The translations under genes were made by a program, and so were the position numbers. A DNA stretch of 64,000 nucleotides from Pseudomonadota bacterium (GTDB lineage: Bacteria; Pseudomonadota; Alphaproteobacteria; Rhodobacterales; Rhodobacteraceae). The stretch lies in contig JAFEFU010000019.1 in the NCBI GenBank assembly GCA_018240425.1, positions 62,001 through 126,000 of the forward strand, in the 5' to 3' direction. Shown here one piece after another: positions 9,234 through 18,952 of the stretch. Under the pieces are notes generated by a model that did no database searches, was not told the origin of the DNA, and worked only from the letters and a program-made list of their open reading frames with translations. Position 1 is the first letter of the stretch. Every line of letters starts with the position of its first letter.

Positions 9234-10604
9234 TCAGCGATAGCAGACGGATTTGACGGCGGCGACCACGTCGGCGGTCGTGACCAGCGCAAGCTTTTCC
9301 AGGTTGGCGGCATAGGGCATCGGCACGTCCTTGCCCGCGCAGTTGATGACCGGCGCATCCAGATGGTCGAAGGCGCGTTCCATGATCGTCGCCGACAGGT
9401 GGTTGCCGATCGAACCGACGGGGAAGCCCTCTTCGACGGTCACGCAACGGTTCGTCTTCATCACGCTGGCCAGCACCGTGTCATAGTCGATGGGCCGCAG
9501 TGTGCGCAGGTCGATGACCTCGGCGCTGATCCCCTCGTGTGCCAGCTTGTCCGCGGCCTCGAGCGCGTAGCCCATCCCGATCCCGAACGAGACGATGGTC
9601 GCATCGGTGCCCTCGCGCCAGACCCGGGCCTTGCCGAAGGGAATGGTGAAATCCGGCAGGTCCGGCACCTCGAAGGACCGTCCGTAGAGGATCTCGTTCT
9701 CCAGGAAAATCACCGGGTTCGGGTCGCGGATCGCCTGCTTCAGAAGACCCTTCGCATCGGCGGCCGAATAGGGCATCACCACCTTGAGGCCAGGGATCGC
9801 GGCATACCAGGCTGCGAAATCCTGCGAATGCTGGGCCGCGACGCGGGCCGCGGCGCCGTTCGCGCCCCGGAACACGATCGGACACCCCAGCTGGCCGCCC
9901 GACATGTAGTTCGTCTTGGCCGCCGAGTTGATGATATGGTCGATCGCCTGCATGGCGAAGTTGAAGGTCATGAATTCGACGATCGGATTCAGCCCGCCCC
10001 AGGCGGCGCCGACCGCGATCCCGGTAAAGCCGATCTCGGTGATCGGGGTGTCGACCACCCGCCGCGGTCCGAACTCATCCAGGAGCCCCTGCGAGATCTT
10101 GTAGGCGCCCTGGTATTCGCCGACCTCCTCGCCCATCAGCATGACGTTCGGATTGGCGCGCATCTCTTCGGCCATCGCCTCGCGCAGGGCCTCGCGTACC
10201 GTCATCGTCTTCATCGGCGTTCCCGCCGGCCAGTCGGGCGAGGTGTCCGGCGCGACGGCGCGCATCGGCGCGGCCTGCACCGGAGGCGGCGCAGCGACTG
10301 GAGCGGCCGGCGGCGCGGCGGCCGGGGCGGGTGCCGCAGCAGGCGAGGCAGCCGGGCTTTCGCCCTCCTCGACCAGGACCGCGATCGGCGTGTTGACCTT
10401 GACGCCAGCGGTGCCCTCGGCGACCAGGATCCGGCCCACCGTCCCCTCGTCGACGGCCTCGAACTCCATTGTCGCCTTGTCGGTCTCGATCTCGGCGATG
10501 ATCTGGCCGGACTTGACCTTGTCGCCCTCCTTCACCAGCCATTTGGCCAGGGTGCCTTCCTCCATCGTCGGGGAAAGCGCAGGCATGAGAATTTCGGTTG
10601 CCAT
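9234..10604 (-). CDS. pdhB: Pyruvate dehydrogenase E1 component, beta subunit with N-terminal lipoyl domain
   Basis: A 456-residue E1-beta. Residues ~1-80 form a lipoyl domain ([15 protein letters not shown]) that enteric and Gram-positive E1-beta proteins lack but alphaproteobacterial ones have. An Ala/Pro linker leads to the transketolase-like domain ([44 protein letters not shown]). With PdhA it decarboxylates pyruvate using thiamine diphosphate and acetylates lipoyl groups. ATG 10604 is preferred over the in-frame GTG at 10610 because AAGGGGGA lies at a better distance. The gene is 14 bases downstream of pdhA. Confidence 0.95.
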   Translation of the reverse strand: MATEILMPALSPTMEEGTLAKWLVKEGDKVKSGQIIAEIETDKATMEFEAVDEGTVGRILVAEGTAGVKVNTPIAVLVEEGESPAASPAAAPAPAAAPPAAPVAAPPPVQAAPMRAVAPDTSPDWPAGTPMKTMTVREALREAMAEEMRANPNVMLMGEEVGEYQGAYKISQGLLDEFGPRRVVDTPITEIGFTGIAVGAAWGGLNPIVEFMTFNFAMQAIDHIINSAAKTNYMSGGQLGCPIVFRGANGAAARVAAQHSQDFAAWYAAIPGLKVVMPYSAADAKGLLKQAIRDPNPVIFLENEILYGRSFEVPDLPDFTIPFGKARVWREGTDATIVSFGIGMGYALEAADKLAHEGISAEVIDLRTLRPIDYDTVLASVMKTNRCVTVEEGFPVGSIGNHLSATIMERAFDHLDAPVINCAGKDVPMPYAANLEKLALVTTADVVAAVKSVCYR

Positions 10605-10618
10605 GTTCACGGTCCCCC

Positions 10619-11608
10619 TTACGCGTAGATGTCGGTCCAGAGCTCGGAGACATCCGGCTCGGGGCTTTCCTTGGCGAATTCGGCGCTGTCGTTGACGATC
10701 GCCTTGATGTCGCGGTCGATCGACTTGAGGTCGTCCTCGCTGGCCAGCCCGCCGCCGATCAGAAGATCGCGCACATGCTCGATCGCGTCCTTCTCGTCCT
10801 TCATCTTCTGGACCTCCTCGCGCGTGCGGTACTTGGCGGGATCCGACATCGAATGGCCGCGGTAGCGATAGGTCATCATTTCCAGGATGTAGGGTCCGTT
10901 TCCGGCCCGGCAGTGCGCGACCGCCTTCTGGCCGGCGGCCTTGACCGCGAGGACATCCATGCCGTCCACCTGCTCGCCCGAGATTCCATAGGCCAGGCCA
11001 CGACCGAAGAGCGTGGTCGACTTGGTCGAGCGCTTGAGGCTTGTGCCCATCGCATACTGGTTGTTCTCGATCACGAACACCACCGGCAGGCTCCAGAGTT
11101 CGGCCATGTTGTAGGTCTCGTAGACCTGGCCCTGGTTGGCGGCGCCGTCGCCGAAATAGGCGAAGGTCACGTTGTCGTTGCCCTTGTACTTGTCCGACAA
11201 GGCGAGCCCCGCCCCGAGCGGCACCTGCGCGCCGACGATCCCGTGCCCGCCGTAGAAGTGGCGCTGCTTCGAGAACATGTGCATCGAGCCGCCCTTGCCC
11301 TTCGAATAGCCGCCGATGCGCCCGGTCAGTTCGGCCATGACGCCCTTCGCGTCCATGCCGCAGGCCAGCATGTGGCCATGATCGCGGTAGCTGGTGATGC
11401 GCTTGTCGCCGTCCTTGGTGCAGGCTTCCAGCCCGACGACCACGGCCTCCTGCCCGATGTAGAGATGGCAGAACCCGCCGATCAGGCCCATGCCGTAGAG
11501 CTGGCCGGCCTTTTCCTCGAATCGCCGTATAAGCAGCATCTCGCGGTAGAACTTGAGAAGCTCGTCCTTGGAAACGTTTGATTTGTCGGAAGTTTTCCGC
11601 GCTGCCAT
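10619..11608 (-). CDS. pdhA: Pyruvate dehydrogenase E1 component, alpha subunit
   Basis: A 329-residue E1-alpha binding thiamine diphosphate. The ThDP signature begins at [13 protein letters not shown] and ends at ENNQYAMGT. The phosphorylation-loop region [11 protein letters not shown] and the substrate part [12 protein letters not shown] are also present. It is the first gene of the pdh operon. Upstream, between 11609 and 11722, lies an 18-bp near-perfect palindrome (11636-11653), likely an operator. The FtsB-like gene lies just upstream on the same strand, an arrangement common in alphaproteobacteria. GGGAGG stands before the ATG. Confidence 0.96.
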   Translation of the reverse strand: MAARKTSDKSNVSKDELLKFYREMLLIRRFEEKAGQLYGMGLIGGFCHLYIGQEAVVVGLEACTKDGDKRITSYRDHGHMLACGMDAKGVMAELTGRIGGYSKGKGGSMHMFSKQRHFYGGHGIVGAQVPLGAGLALSDKYKGNDNVTFAYFGDGAANQGQVYETYNMAELWSLPVVFVIENNQYAMGTSLKRSTKSTTLFGRGLAYGISGEQVDGMDVLAVKAAGQKAVAHCRAGNGPYILEMMTYRYRGHSMSDPAKYRTREEVQKMKDEKDAIEHVRDLLIGGGLASEDDLKSIDRDIKAIVNDSAEFAKESPEPDVSELWTDIYA

Positions 11609-11635
11609 ATCGGCGACCTCCCAGTCACGAAAATA

Positions 11636-11653
11636 TAGTTCAACGTTAAACTA
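11636..11653. promoter_or_regulatory. 18-bp palindrome upstream of pdhA, candidate operator
   Basis: TAGTTCAACGTTAAACTA is an inverted repeat with a single mismatched pair, centred on AACGTT and ending 28 bases before the pdhA start. A TATATT suitable as a -10 box for pdhA overlaps its edge. The regulator is not identifiable from the sequence. Confidence 0.5.
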
Positions 11654-11722
11654 TCCATAGCCGAAAAGTGCGTGCAAAGCGACAGGAAATTTCAGGAAGG
11701 CGCCCCGGCAGGCGCCCCCAGG

Positions 11723-12025
11723 TCAGCGGACGACGATTTCGTCGGCCCGCACATAGCCCAGGACATTGCGGACCCGCTCGTCCAGGAGGTCGAGGTCGAG
11801 GAACTGGTCCGACAGTCGCCGGGTGAGGTTCTGCATCCGCGCCACTTCCGCCTTCAGCCGGTCGCGCTCGGCAGTCAGCGCCTGCTTTTCGGCGGTGATT
11901 TCGGCCCGCTTGACCACGCCGAAATCGCCCTGCACGGCGGCAAAGGTGAAGTAGCCGCCAACCCCCAGCAACACGGCGCCGGTAAGAGCGGCGCCCACGG
12001 CGGGTTTAAGGCTGGAAAGTCGCAT
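11723..12025 (-). CDS. FtsB/DivIC-like septum formation initiator
   Basis: A 100-residue bitopic membrane protein: a short cytoplasmic start (MRLSSLKPAVG), one membrane helix at about residues 10-30, then a coiled coil rich in Ala, Glu and Lys (ITAEKQALTAERDRLKAEV) and a C-terminal DERVRNVLGYVRADEIVV. This is the layout of FtsB/DivIC divisome proteins, which bridge FtsL and FtsQ at the division site. ATG 12025 gives the normal length; the longer frame relies on a TTG. The position directly upstream of pdhA is the usual alphaproteobacterial context. The divisome role is from the family, not proven here. Confidence 0.8.
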   Translation of the reverse strand: MRLSSLKPAVGAALTGAVLLGVGGYFTFAAVQGDFGVVKRAEITAEKQALTAERDRLKAEVARMQNLTRRLSDQFLDLDLLDERVRNVLGYVRADEIVVR

Positions 12026-12103
12026 CTTCGGCCCCGTCGTTGCCTCAAGCCCCGGTTCGGGCCGCCTCTGGCGGGCGGCCTTTCGCAAGTCATGGCACAG
12101 TCG

Positions 12104-12137
12104 GGGCGCGATGGGAATCCGTCGCGCCCGATTTTTT
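12104..12137 (+). terminator. Plus-strand terminator-like hairpin with no plus-strand gene before it
   Basis: An 8-bp perfect stem (GGGCGCGA / TCGCGCCC) with a 10-base loop is followed by GATTTTTT on the plus strand. A second hairpin (12060-12080, followed by TTT) has the same orientation. All annotated genes around it are on the minus strand, where neither hairpin has a T-run. It may end an unannotated plus-strand or antisense transcript. Confidence 0.45.
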
Positions 12138-12147
12138 CTGGCTGTGC

Positions 12148-13038
12148 TCAGGCGACCGAGGCGGTGCAGATGCTGTCGATGGCCTTGTCCAGCACCCGGT
12201 TGAACGTCGCGTCGTCCTGCTGGGCGGTCAGGCCTTCGGTCAGCGCGCGCGAGAAGCTGGCGATCATGCCCTTGTTGCGGGCAAGGATGCGGTTGGCCTC
12301 TTCGCGCGAATAGCCGCCCGAGAGCGCGACGACCCGCATGACCCGCGGATGGTCGATCAGCGGCCTGTAGTGGTTGTCGACGGTGGGCAGGGTCAGTTTC
12401 AGCATGACCTGCCGGTCGGCGGGCAGGGTGTCGAGGCGCTTCAGGACCTCGGCGCGCAGGATGTCCTCGGCCTCGCGCTTGTCGGGGATGGTGATCGTGA
12501 CCTCGGGCTCGATGATCGGCATCAGCCCGTGGTCCAGCACCTGCGCCGCCAGATCGAATTGCTGGGCGACGGCGGCGGCGATCCCCTTGGCCGAGGCCGA
12601 GTCGATCACCGAACGCTCCTTGGTGCCGAAGATGCCCTTGTCGCCCGCCCGCTTCAGCAGCGCCTCCAGCCCCTTGATCGGTTTCATCAGCTTCACGCCG
12701 TCGGCGGCGTCCTGAAGGCCCTGGTCGATCTTCAGGAAGGGCACGACCCCCTTCTTCTTCCAGAGGTAGTCGGCCGAGGGCTGGCCGGCGATGTCGGCAT
12801 CCATCGTCCGCTCGAACAGGATCGCGCCGATCACCCGGTCGCCGTTGAAGGCGGGCGATGTCGCGATGCGCGAACGCATCTCGTGGATCAGCGCATACAT
12901 CTCGGCGTCGCCCGAATAGCTGTCCTCGGCGATCCCGTAGAGCTTCAGCGCCTTCGGGGTCGAGCCGCCGCTCTGGTCGAGGGCAGCGATGAACCCCTTG
13001 CCCGACCGCATCTGGTCCGCCTGCTTTTGCCGTGACAT
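12148..13038 (-). CDS. fda: Fructose-bisphosphate aldolase, class I
   Basis: A 296-residue class I (Schiff-base) aldolase of the short bacterial type, the same length as the Staphylococcus enzyme. Motifs include GKGFIAALDQSGGSTPKAL near the N-terminus, GAILFERTMD, MPIIEPEV and VMLKLTLPT, whose Lys is the likely Schiff-base residue. It interconverts fructose-1,6-bisphosphate and two triose phosphates. ATG 13038 has GGAG in front; the frame extends 17 codons further without support. pgk lies two genes upstream and eno further on the same strand, so glycolytic genes are grouped though not obviously in one operon. Confidence 0.93.
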   Translation of the reverse strand: MSRQKQADQMRSGKGFIAALDQSGGSTPKALKLYGIAEDSYSGDAEMYALIHEMRSRIATSPAFNGDRVIGAILFERTMDADIAGQPSADYLWKKKGVVPFLKIDQGLQDAADGVKLMKPIKGLEALLKRAGDKGIFGTKERSVIDSASAKGIAAAVAQQFDLAAQVLDHGLMPIIEPEVTITIPDKREAEDILRAEVLKRLDTLPADRQVMLKLTLPTVDNHYRPLIDHPRVMRVVALSGGYSREEANRILARNKGMIASFSRALTEGLTAQQDDATFNRVLDKAIDSICTASVA

Positions 13039-13156
13039 GTCCTGCTCCACCGGGAAATTCTGTTTGCCGGGCCGCCAGCCGGCCCTCATCGCCGGGTTTT
13101 AGGCAAGGCGTGGCATCGTTGCAAACGTGGTGGCGCTAACGGTCCGCCCGGGCCGG

Positions 13157-13945
13157 CTATTTCAGGAACAATGCGGTGATCCGGGGCATGAAGGCGCGCG
13201 GGACAAGGCGCGGCAGCAGGGTGAAAAACCGTCCGCGAAGGCTGGTCATGCGAATCCTCCGGCCGGCCAGCATCGCCCGCCAGCCGGCGCGCGCCACCTT
13301 GGCGGCTGCGGGCAGGCGGCCCTGGGCGAACAGCCTTGTCCCCTCCATCCCCGCGCCCTTGGCAAACCCGGTGGCCGTCGCGCCGGGGCAGAAGGCCGTG
13401 ATGGTGACACTGGTGCCGCGCAATTCCTCGGCCACCGCCTCGGACAGGGACAGGACATAGGCCTTGGTCGCGTGATAGACCGCCATCCCCGGCCCGGGCG
13501 CAAAGCCCGAGACGGAAGCCACGTTCAGGATGCGCCCGCCGCCCGCCGCCAGCATGTGCGGCACCGCGCGCTTCATCAGGATGGTCAGGGCAAGGACGTT
13601 GACCCGCACCGACTGGTCCTCGCGGGTGAAATCCTCGTCGCTGAACGGGCCATAGCGGCTGAGGCCGGCATTGTTGACCAGGATGTCGATGCGGCGGCGG
13701 GTGGCGGCGCGGCGCCACAGAAGTTCGACCTCATCGGGGTTCGACAGGTCGGTGGCGATGACCTCGACCGCGATCTTGTGGCGGGCGCGCAGCTCGTCGG
13801 CCAGCTTCTCCATCTCCGGCCCGCGGCGGGCGGCAAGGATCAGGTCGCGCCCCTCGGCGGCGGCGATCCGCGCGAACTCGCGCCCGAGGCCCCGGGACGC
13901 GCCCGTGATCAGCGTCCAGCCACGAAGGCCGCCCTGGCTTGTCAT
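13157..13945 (-). CDS. Short-chain dehydrogenase/reductase (SDR) family oxidoreductase
   Basis: A 262-residue classical SDR. The cofactor motif TGASRGLG is near the N-terminus, followed by LVNNAGLS, a Ser in ASVSGFAP and the catalytic YHATK pair. The proline/glycine turn FCPGATATGFAKG follows. The AARRG after the second strand favours NADP(H), but this is only suggestive. The substrate is unknown; membership of the YqjQ/DltE-like SDR branch is a guess from the C-terminal basic, hydrophobic tail. It lies between the class I aldolase and pgk, all on the minus strand, with gaps of 118 and 81 bases that argue against tight coupling. Confidence 0.85.
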   Translation of the reverse strand: MTSQGGLRGWTLITGASRGLGREFARIAAAEGRDLILAARRGPEMEKLADELRARHKIAVEVIATDLSNPDEVELLWRRAATRRRIDILVNNAGLSRYGPFSDEDFTREDQSVRVNVLALTILMKRAVPHMLAAGGGRILNVASVSGFAPGPGMAVYHATKAYVLSLSEAVAEELRGTSVTITAFCPGATATGFAKGAGMEGTRLFAQGRLPAAAKVARAGWRAMLAGRRIRMTSLRGRFFTLLPRLVPRAFMPRITALFLK

Positions 13946-14026
13946 TCCCGATCGTCTCCGTTGTCGGCCTGCTCGTGGCGGCCGGTCATGTGCCGCCGCT
14001 CGCCCTGCTGCGGTTGTGGCAGGACA

Positions 14027-15217
14027 TTATGCCATCAATGCGGCGACACCCGGCAATTCCTTGCCCTCCATCCATTCGAGGAAGGCACCGCCTGCCGTCG
14101 AGATGAAGGTGAAATCGCCCGCGACACCCGCCTTGTTCAAGGCCGCCACCGTGTCGCCGCCGCCCGCCACCGACACCAGCTTGCCGGCGCGGGTCAGCGC
14201 CGCCGCCGTTCGCGCCGCGGCGTTGGTGGCCTGATCGAAGGGCGCGATCTCGAAGGCGCCGAGAGGGCCGTTCCAGATCAGCGTCCGACAGTCGGCGAAC
14301 AGGCCCGAGATGGCCGCGACCGAGGCGGGCCCGGCGTCGAGGATCATCGCGTCGGCAGGGCAGGCGTCGGCGGCCACGACCTGATGCGGGGCACCGGCCG
14401 CGAACTCGCGGGCCACCACCACGTCGGTGGGCAGGTGGATGCGGCAGCCGGTCTCGTCGGCCCGCGCAAGGATCGCGCGCGCCGTTTCGGCCATGTCGCG
14501 CTCGGCCAGCGACTTGCCGACCTCGATCCCCCTGGCGACAAGGAAGGTGTTGGCCATGCCCCCGCCGATCACCAGATGATCGACCTTGGCGACCAGATTG
14601 CCCAGAAGGTCGAGCTTGGTCGACACTTTCGCACCCCCGACCACCGCGGCCAGCGGCCGCTCGGGCTGGCCGAGCGCTGCGGTCAGCGCCTTCAGCTCTG
14701 CCGCCATCAGCCGGCCGGCGCACGACGGCAACAGCCGCGCGATCCCCTCGGTCGAGGCGTGCGCCCGGTGCGCGGCGGAAAAGGCATCGTTCACATAGAT
14801 CTGGCCAAGCGCCGCCATCGCCGCCGCCAGGGCCGGGTCGTTCTTCTCCTCGCCTTCATGGAAGCGGGTGTTCTCCAGAAGCAGCACCTCGCCGTCCTTC
14901 AGCGCGGCGACCGCCTTCTTGGCGGCGGGGCCGACGCAATCCTCGGCGAAGGCGACCTTGCGGCCAAGCGCGTGCTCGAGCGCGGGCAGGGTGACGGCCA
15001 GGCTCATCTCGGGCACCACCTTGCCCTTGGGCCGCCCGAAATGGGCCAGCAGCACCACCTTGCCGCCCTTCTTCAGGATGTCCTTCACCGTGGGCGCGAT
15101 CTTGTCGATCCGGGTCGTGTCCGTGACCCTGCCGGCCTCGACCGGGACGTTGATGTCCACCCTGACCAGCGCGACCTTCCCGGCGAAATCCATCTCGTCG
15201 AGGGTTTTCCAGCCCAT
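14027..15217 (-). CDS. pgk: Phosphoglycerate kinase
   Basis: A 396-residue glycolytic and gluconeogenic enzyme interconverting 1,3-bisphosphoglycerate + ADP and 3-phosphoglycerate + ATP. Conserved segments are [50 protein letters not shown] and the C-terminal [12 protein letters not shown] nucleotide loop with [14 protein letters not shown] 15217 is chosen over ATGs at 15229 and 15265 because GGAG lies 6 bases before it and the family normally begins here ([11 protein letters not shown]). Length and motifs are complete. The cyclophilin gene at 15372 is divergent, leaving about 150 bases that must hold both promoters. Confidence 0.96.
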   Translation of the reverse strand: MGWKTLDEMDFAGKVALVRVDINVPVEAGRVTDTTRIDKIAPTVKDILKKGGKVVLLAHFGRPKGKVVPEMSLAVTLPALEHALGRKVAFAEDCVGPAAKKAVAALKDGEVLLLENTRFHEGEEKNDPALAAAMAALGQIYVNDAFSAAHRAHASTEGIARLLPSCAGRLMAAELKALTAALGQPERPLAAVVGGAKVSTKLDLLGNLVAKVDHLVIGGGMANTFLVARGIEVGKSLAERDMAETARAILARADETGCRIHLPTDVVVAREFAAGAPHQVVAADACPADAMILDAGPASVAAISGLFADCRTLIWNGPLGAFEIAPFDQATNAAARTAAALTRAGKLVSVAGGGDTVAALNKAGVAGDFTFISTAGGAFLEWMEGKELPGVAALMA

Positions 15218-15371
15218 CTTGCACTCCATCCCGGCCCACGGGCGCAACCGCGCCTTTCCGCCCATTCACCCGATCGCGGGCCGAAGGTCAACCGATGGCG
15301 GCGCTTTGCCCTTTTCACCGCCCGCGTCCCGGCATAGGGTCCGGCCCGCAAATTCATCCAAGGAGGCCGCC

Positions 15372-15881
15372 TTGCCCGACATCAAGGATCCCGAAAACAC
15401 CATCATCATCACCCTCAAGGACGGCCCGGTCGTCATCGAGCTTCTGAAGGACGTGGCCCCGAAACATGCCGAGCGGATGAAGGTGCTGGCACGGGCCGGC
15501 AAGTATGACAACGTGGCCTTCCACCGGGTGATCGAGGGCTTCATGGCCCAGACCGGCGATGTCGAGCACGCCAACATGGAGGCGCCAGGCTACAACCCGC
15601 GCCGCTCGGGCACCGGCGGGTCGGACCTGCCCGACCTTCCGGCCGAGTTCTCCAAGCTGCCCCACGACCGCGGCACCCTGGGGGCGGCACGCTCGCAGAA
15701 CCCCAATTCGGCCAACAGCCAGTTCTTCATCAACTTCAAGGACAACCATTTCCTGAACGGCCAGTATACCGTCTATGGCCGGGTGATCTCGGGGATGGAG
15801 CATGTGGACAGGATCGTGCGCGGCGAACCGCCGGCCAGCCCCGACCGGATGATCTCGGTCAAGGTCGCGGCCGATGTCTGA
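15372..15881 (+). CDS. Peptidyl-prolyl cis-trans isomerase, cyclophilin type (cytoplasmic)
   Basis: A 169-residue cyclophilin without a signal sequence, catalysing cis-trans isomerisation of X-Pro bonds. It has the catalytic stretch FHRVIEGFMAQTGD and GTLGAARSQNPNSANSQFFI. The start is a TTG at 15372, supported by a full AGGAGG five bases upstream; no ATG fits the conserved N-terminus (PDIKDPENTIII). Its last 8 bases overlap the start of a second, exported cyclophilin gene, so the two form an operon derived from duplication. It is likely PpiB-like in role. Confidence 0.9.
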   Translation: MPDIKDPENTIIITLKDGPVVIELLKDVAPKHAERMKVLARAGKYDNVAFHRVIEGFMAQTGDVEHANMEAPGYNPRRSGTGGSDLPDLPAEFSKLPHDRGTLGAARSQNPNSANSQFFINFKDNHFLNGQYTVYGRVISGMEHVDRIVRGEPPASPDRMISVKVAADV

Positions 15882-16488
15882 GAACCGGATCTTCCTGACC
15901 GGCATCGCGGCGGCGGGGACGGCGGTCCTGGCGGCCGTGTTCCTCTACGGCCAGTCGGTCAACCGCGCGCTTGCCGCCGACGACGGGCCGGGTCCGAACC
16001 TGGTGATCGACATCGACGGCCAGGCCAAGGGGGAGGTGGTCATCGACCTTCTGCCCGACGTGGCCCCGAAGAACGTCGCCCGCATCGTCGAACTGGCAAA
16101 ATCCGGCGCCTACGACAATGTCGTCTTTCACCGCGTCATCGACGGCTTCATGGCCCAGACCGGCGACGTGAAATACGGCAAGGCCGGGGGCGACCTGTCG
16201 CAGGCTGGCATGGGCGGGTCGGACCTGCCCAACCTCCCGGCCGAGTTTTCGGACCTGTCGTTCCAGCGCGGCGTCGTGGGGATGGCGCGCTCGTCCGATC
16301 CGAACAGCGCCAATTCGCAGTTCTTCATCATGTTCGCGCCCGGCGAGTCGCTGAACGGCCAGTATACGGTGGTCGGCCATGTCGTGTCCGGCATGGAGGT
16401 CGTCGACAAGATCAAGAAGGGCGACCCGGACCTGAACGGCGTGGTCAAGGACCCCGACCGGATGGTGAAGGTCACCATCGCCCCCTGA
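15874..16488 (+). CDS. Peptidyl-prolyl cis-trans isomerase, cyclophilin type, exported or membrane-anchored
   Basis: A 204-residue paralogue of the preceding gene with an added N-terminal hydrophobic segment (residues ~7-27, FLTGIAAAGTAVLAAVFLYG) that acts as a signal peptide or anchor, placing the isomerase domain in the periplasm. Shared catalytic motifs are FHRVIDGFMAQTGD and ARSSDPNSANSQFFI. It overlaps the upstream stop by 8 bases in another frame and ends 6 bases before a strong terminator. The pair thus supplies a cytoplasmic and a periplasmic foldase from one transcript. Confidence 0.9.
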   Translation: MSENRIFLTGIAAAGTAVLAAVFLYGQSVNRALAADDGPGPNLVIDIDGQAKGEVVIDLLPDVAPKNVARIVELAKSGAYDNVVFHRVIDGFMAQTGDVKYGKAGGDLSQAGMGGSDLPNLPAEFSDLSFQRGVVGMARSSDPNSANSQFFIMFAPGESLNGQYTVVGHVVSGMEVVDKIKKGDPDLNGVVKDPDRMVKVTIAP

Positions 16489-16494
16489 TCGGTC

Positions 16495-16524
16495 AAGGCC
16501 CGCGGGAAAGGTTCCGCGGGCCTT
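16495..16524. terminator. Bidirectional terminator between cyclophilin and tyrS genes
   Basis: An 11-bp perfect stem (AAGGCCCGCGG / CCGCGGGCCTT) with an 8-base loop lies between the converging cyclophilin (+) and tyrS (-) stops. Confidence 0.85.
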
Positions 16525-16530
16525 CCGCTG

Positions 16531-17781
16531 TCAGTCCAGCACCACCAGGGCATGACGCTTCTTGCCCGCGGTCAGCTTCACCGGCTCGGCCAGGTGGCTG
16601 GCCCCGAGGCGCAGGCCGGCGTCGGTCACCGGCTCGTCGTTCAGCCGCGCGCCGCCTTCCTGGATCAGCCGCTTGGCGTCCTTGCCCGACGCGGCCAGCC
16701 CGGCCCGGACGAACAGCTGCACGATCCCCAGCCCCTCGGCGGCCTCGGCGGCCGTGACCTTCAACGTCGGCAGATCATCGCCCACGCCGCCCTTCTCGAA
16801 CACCTCGCGCGCCGTCGCCTCGGCTGCCGCCGATGCCTCGGCCCCGTGCAGCAGCGCCGTCACCTCGTTGGCCAGCACGATCTTGGCCTGGTTGATCTCG
16901 GACCCGGCCAGCGCTCCCAGCCGGTCGCACTCCGCCACCGGCAGGTCGGTGTAGAGCTTCAGGAAGCGCCCCACGTCGGCGTCGGTCGTGTTGCGCCAGA
17001 ACTGCCAGAATTCGTAGGGCGACAGCATCGCCGCGTTCAGCCACACCGCGCCCGAGGCCGACTTGCCCATCTTGCGACCGTCCGAGGTGGTCAGAAGCGG
17101 CGAGGTCAGCCCGTAGATTTCCCGGTCGAGCACCCGGCGCGTCAGGTCGATGCCGTTGACGATGTTGCCCCACTGGTCCGACCCGCCCATCTGCAGAAGG
17201 CAGCCGTGGCGGCGGTAGATCTCGAGAAAGTCGTAGGCCTGCAGGATCATGTAGTTGAACTCGAGGAACGACAGCGATTGCTCCCGGTCCAGCCGTGACT
17301 TGACCGATTCAAACGACAGCATCCGGTTGACGCTGAAATGTCTCCCGATGTCGCGCAGGAAATCGAGGTAGTTCAGCCCGTCCAGCCATTCGGCGTTGTT
17401 CAGCATGATCGCGTCCGAAGGCCCGTCGCCATAGGTCAGGTAGCGCGCAAAGACCTGCTTCATTCCGGCGATGTTCTCGTCAATCTTCTCCGGCGTCAGC
17501 AGCGGCCGCTCCTCGGCGCGGAACGAGGGATCGCCTACCTTGGTCGTGCCGCCGCCCATCAGCGTGATCGGCTTGTGGCCGCATTTCTGCAGCCAGCGCA
17601 GCATCATGATGTTCAGAAGATGCCCGACATGCAGCGAGGCCGCCGTCGCGTCATAACCGATGTAGGCAGGCACCACCCCCTTGACCAGGGCCTCGTCCAG
17701 ACCCTGATAGTCGGTGCAGTCGGCCAGATAGCCGCGCTCGGTCATCACGTTCAGGAAGTCGGATTTCGGGTGGTAGGTCAT
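16531..17781 (-). CDS. tyrS: Tyrosyl-tRNA synthetase
   Basis: A 416-residue class I synthetase charging tRNA-Tyr. The HIGH-type signature is HVGHLLNIM, the tyrosine-site segments are [11 protein letters not shown] and [11 protein letters not shown], the KMSKS-like loop is [11 protein letters not shown], and an S4-like RNA-binding domain ends the protein ([16 protein letters not shown]). ATG 17781 ([10 protein letters not shown]) fits the family start; an ATG five codons upstream (17796) is possible, and neither has a strong ribosome site. The gene is divergent from anmK with a spacer of only ~60 bases. A much longer frame upstream is antisense to anmK. Confidence 0.95.
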   Translation of the reverse strand: MTYHPKSDFLNVMTERGYLADCTDYQGLDEALVKGVVPAYIGYDATAASLHVGHLLNIMMLRWLQKCGHKPITLMGGGTTKVGDPSFRAEERPLLTPEKIDENIAGMKQVFARYLTYGDGPSDAIMLNNAEWLDGLNYLDFLRDIGRHFSVNRMLSFESVKSRLDREQSLSFLEFNYMILQAYDFLEIYRRHGCLLQMGGSDQWGNIVNGIDLTRRVLDREIYGLTSPLLTTSDGRKMGKSASGAVWLNAAMLSPYEFWQFWRNTTDADVGRFLKLYTDLPVAECDRLGALAGSEINQAKIVLANEVTALLHGAEASAAAEATAREVFEKGGVGDDLPTLKVTAAEAAEGLGIVQLFVRAGLAASGKDAKRLIQEGGARLNDEPVTDAGLRLGASHLAEPVKLTAGKKRHALVVLD

Positions 17782-17844
17782 CGGCGGATCGTCCATTCTG
17801 GTGTGCAGCAGCGGTATACCGGTGCGGCGGGGGCAGGGGAAGGG

Positions 17845-18939
17845 ATGTTGAAGGGACGCGCGATCTGGGCGCTTGGCACCATGTCGGGGACCTCGCTCGA
17901 CGGGGTTGACGCGGCGATGGTCCTGACCGACGGCCACGACCTGTTCGAGTTCGGCGAGACCGCCTACCGCCCCTATGCCACCGCCGAGCGTGACGCGATC
18001 CGCGCCGCCCTGGGCCGCTGGCCCGGCGAGGCCGGCGTCGCGCTTGCCGCCGAGACGGTCGAGCTGGCCCACGCCGAACTCCTCGCCCGCTTCCGGGGCG
18101 CCGATGTCGTGGGCTTTCACGGCCAGACCCTTGCCCACGATCCGGCCGGGCGCGGCACCCACCAGGCCGGCGACGGGGCGGTGCTGGCCGAGGCCCTGGG
18201 CCTGCCGGTCGTCTGGGATTTCCGCAGCGCCGACGTGCGCCTGGGCGGGCAGGGGGCACCGCTTGCCCCCTTCTTCCACCATGCCTGCGCCCGCTTCATC
18301 GGGGCGGACGGGCCGTTGGCCTTCCTGAATCTCGGCGGCGTCGGCAACGTCACCTGGGCCGATCCCGCCGTCGAGGCCCCCGAGGCCCCTGGCGCCTGCC
18401 TTGCCTTCGATACCGGCCCGGCCAACGCCCCGGTGAACGACCTGATGCGCGCCCGCCTCGGGCTGGATCAGGACCAGGGCGGCGCCCTGGCGGCGGCGGG
18501 AACCCCCGACAGGGCGGTGATCGCGCGCTTCCTCGCCCGGCCCTATTTCCTGAAGATCCCGCCCAAGTCTCTGGATCGCAACGATTTCCACGGGCTTCTG
18601 GCCGATGTCGCGGGTCTGTCGGACGCGGATGCGGCCGCCACCCTGACCCTGGCTGCGGCCAGCGCCGCCGCCCGCGCGGCCGAGCATTTCCCCCGCCCGC
18701 CCGAACGCCTTCTCGTGACCGGCGGCGGGCGCCACAACGCGACACTCATGGCGATGCTGGCTGACCTTTTGCCCATGCCGGTCGCACCGGTCGAATCCGT
18801 CGGGCTCGACGGCGACATGCTCGAGGCGCAGGCCTTCGCCCATCTCGCGGTGCGCGTCCTGAACCGGCTGCCGACCTCGTGCCCGACGACGACCGGCGTC
18901 GCGGCGGCGGTCGGCGGCGGCCAGGTCAGCCGGCCCTAG
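17845..18939 (+). CDS. anmK: Anhydro-N-acetylmuramic acid kinase
   Basis: A 364-residue member of the ASKHA superfamily that cleaves and phosphorylates 1,6-anhydro-MurNAc for peptidoglycan recycling. It opens with [14 protein letters not shown], followed by [51 protein letters not shown] and TGGGRHN, all diagnostic for AnmK. ATG 17845 has AGGGGA four bases upstream. The length is typical. It is divergent from tyrS and converges on rarD with only 13 bases between the stops. No other recycling gene is nearby. Confidence 0.95.
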   Translation: MLKGRAIWALGTMSGTSLDGVDAAMVLTDGHDLFEFGETAYRPYATAERDAIRAALGRWPGEAGVALAAETVELAHAELLARFRGADVVGFHGQTLAHDPAGRGTHQAGDGAVLAEALGLPVVWDFRSADVRLGGQGAPLAPFFHHACARFIGADGPLAFLNLGGVGNVTWADPAVEAPEAPGACLAFDTGPANAPVNDLMRARLGLDQDQGGALAAAGTPDRAVIARFLARPYFLKIPPKSLDRNDFHGLLADVAGLSDADAAATLTLAAASAAARAAEHFPRPPERLLVTGGGRHNATLMAMLADLLPMPVAPVESVGLDGDMLEAQAFAHLAVRVLNRLPTSCPTTTGVAAAVGGGQVSRP

Positions 18940-18952
18940 ACCCCCGGCCCGT

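Noticed and set aside
13127..15337. A 736-codon open frame on the plus strand
   Set aside because: Runs across the SDR and pgk genes on the opposite strand and lacks any domain.
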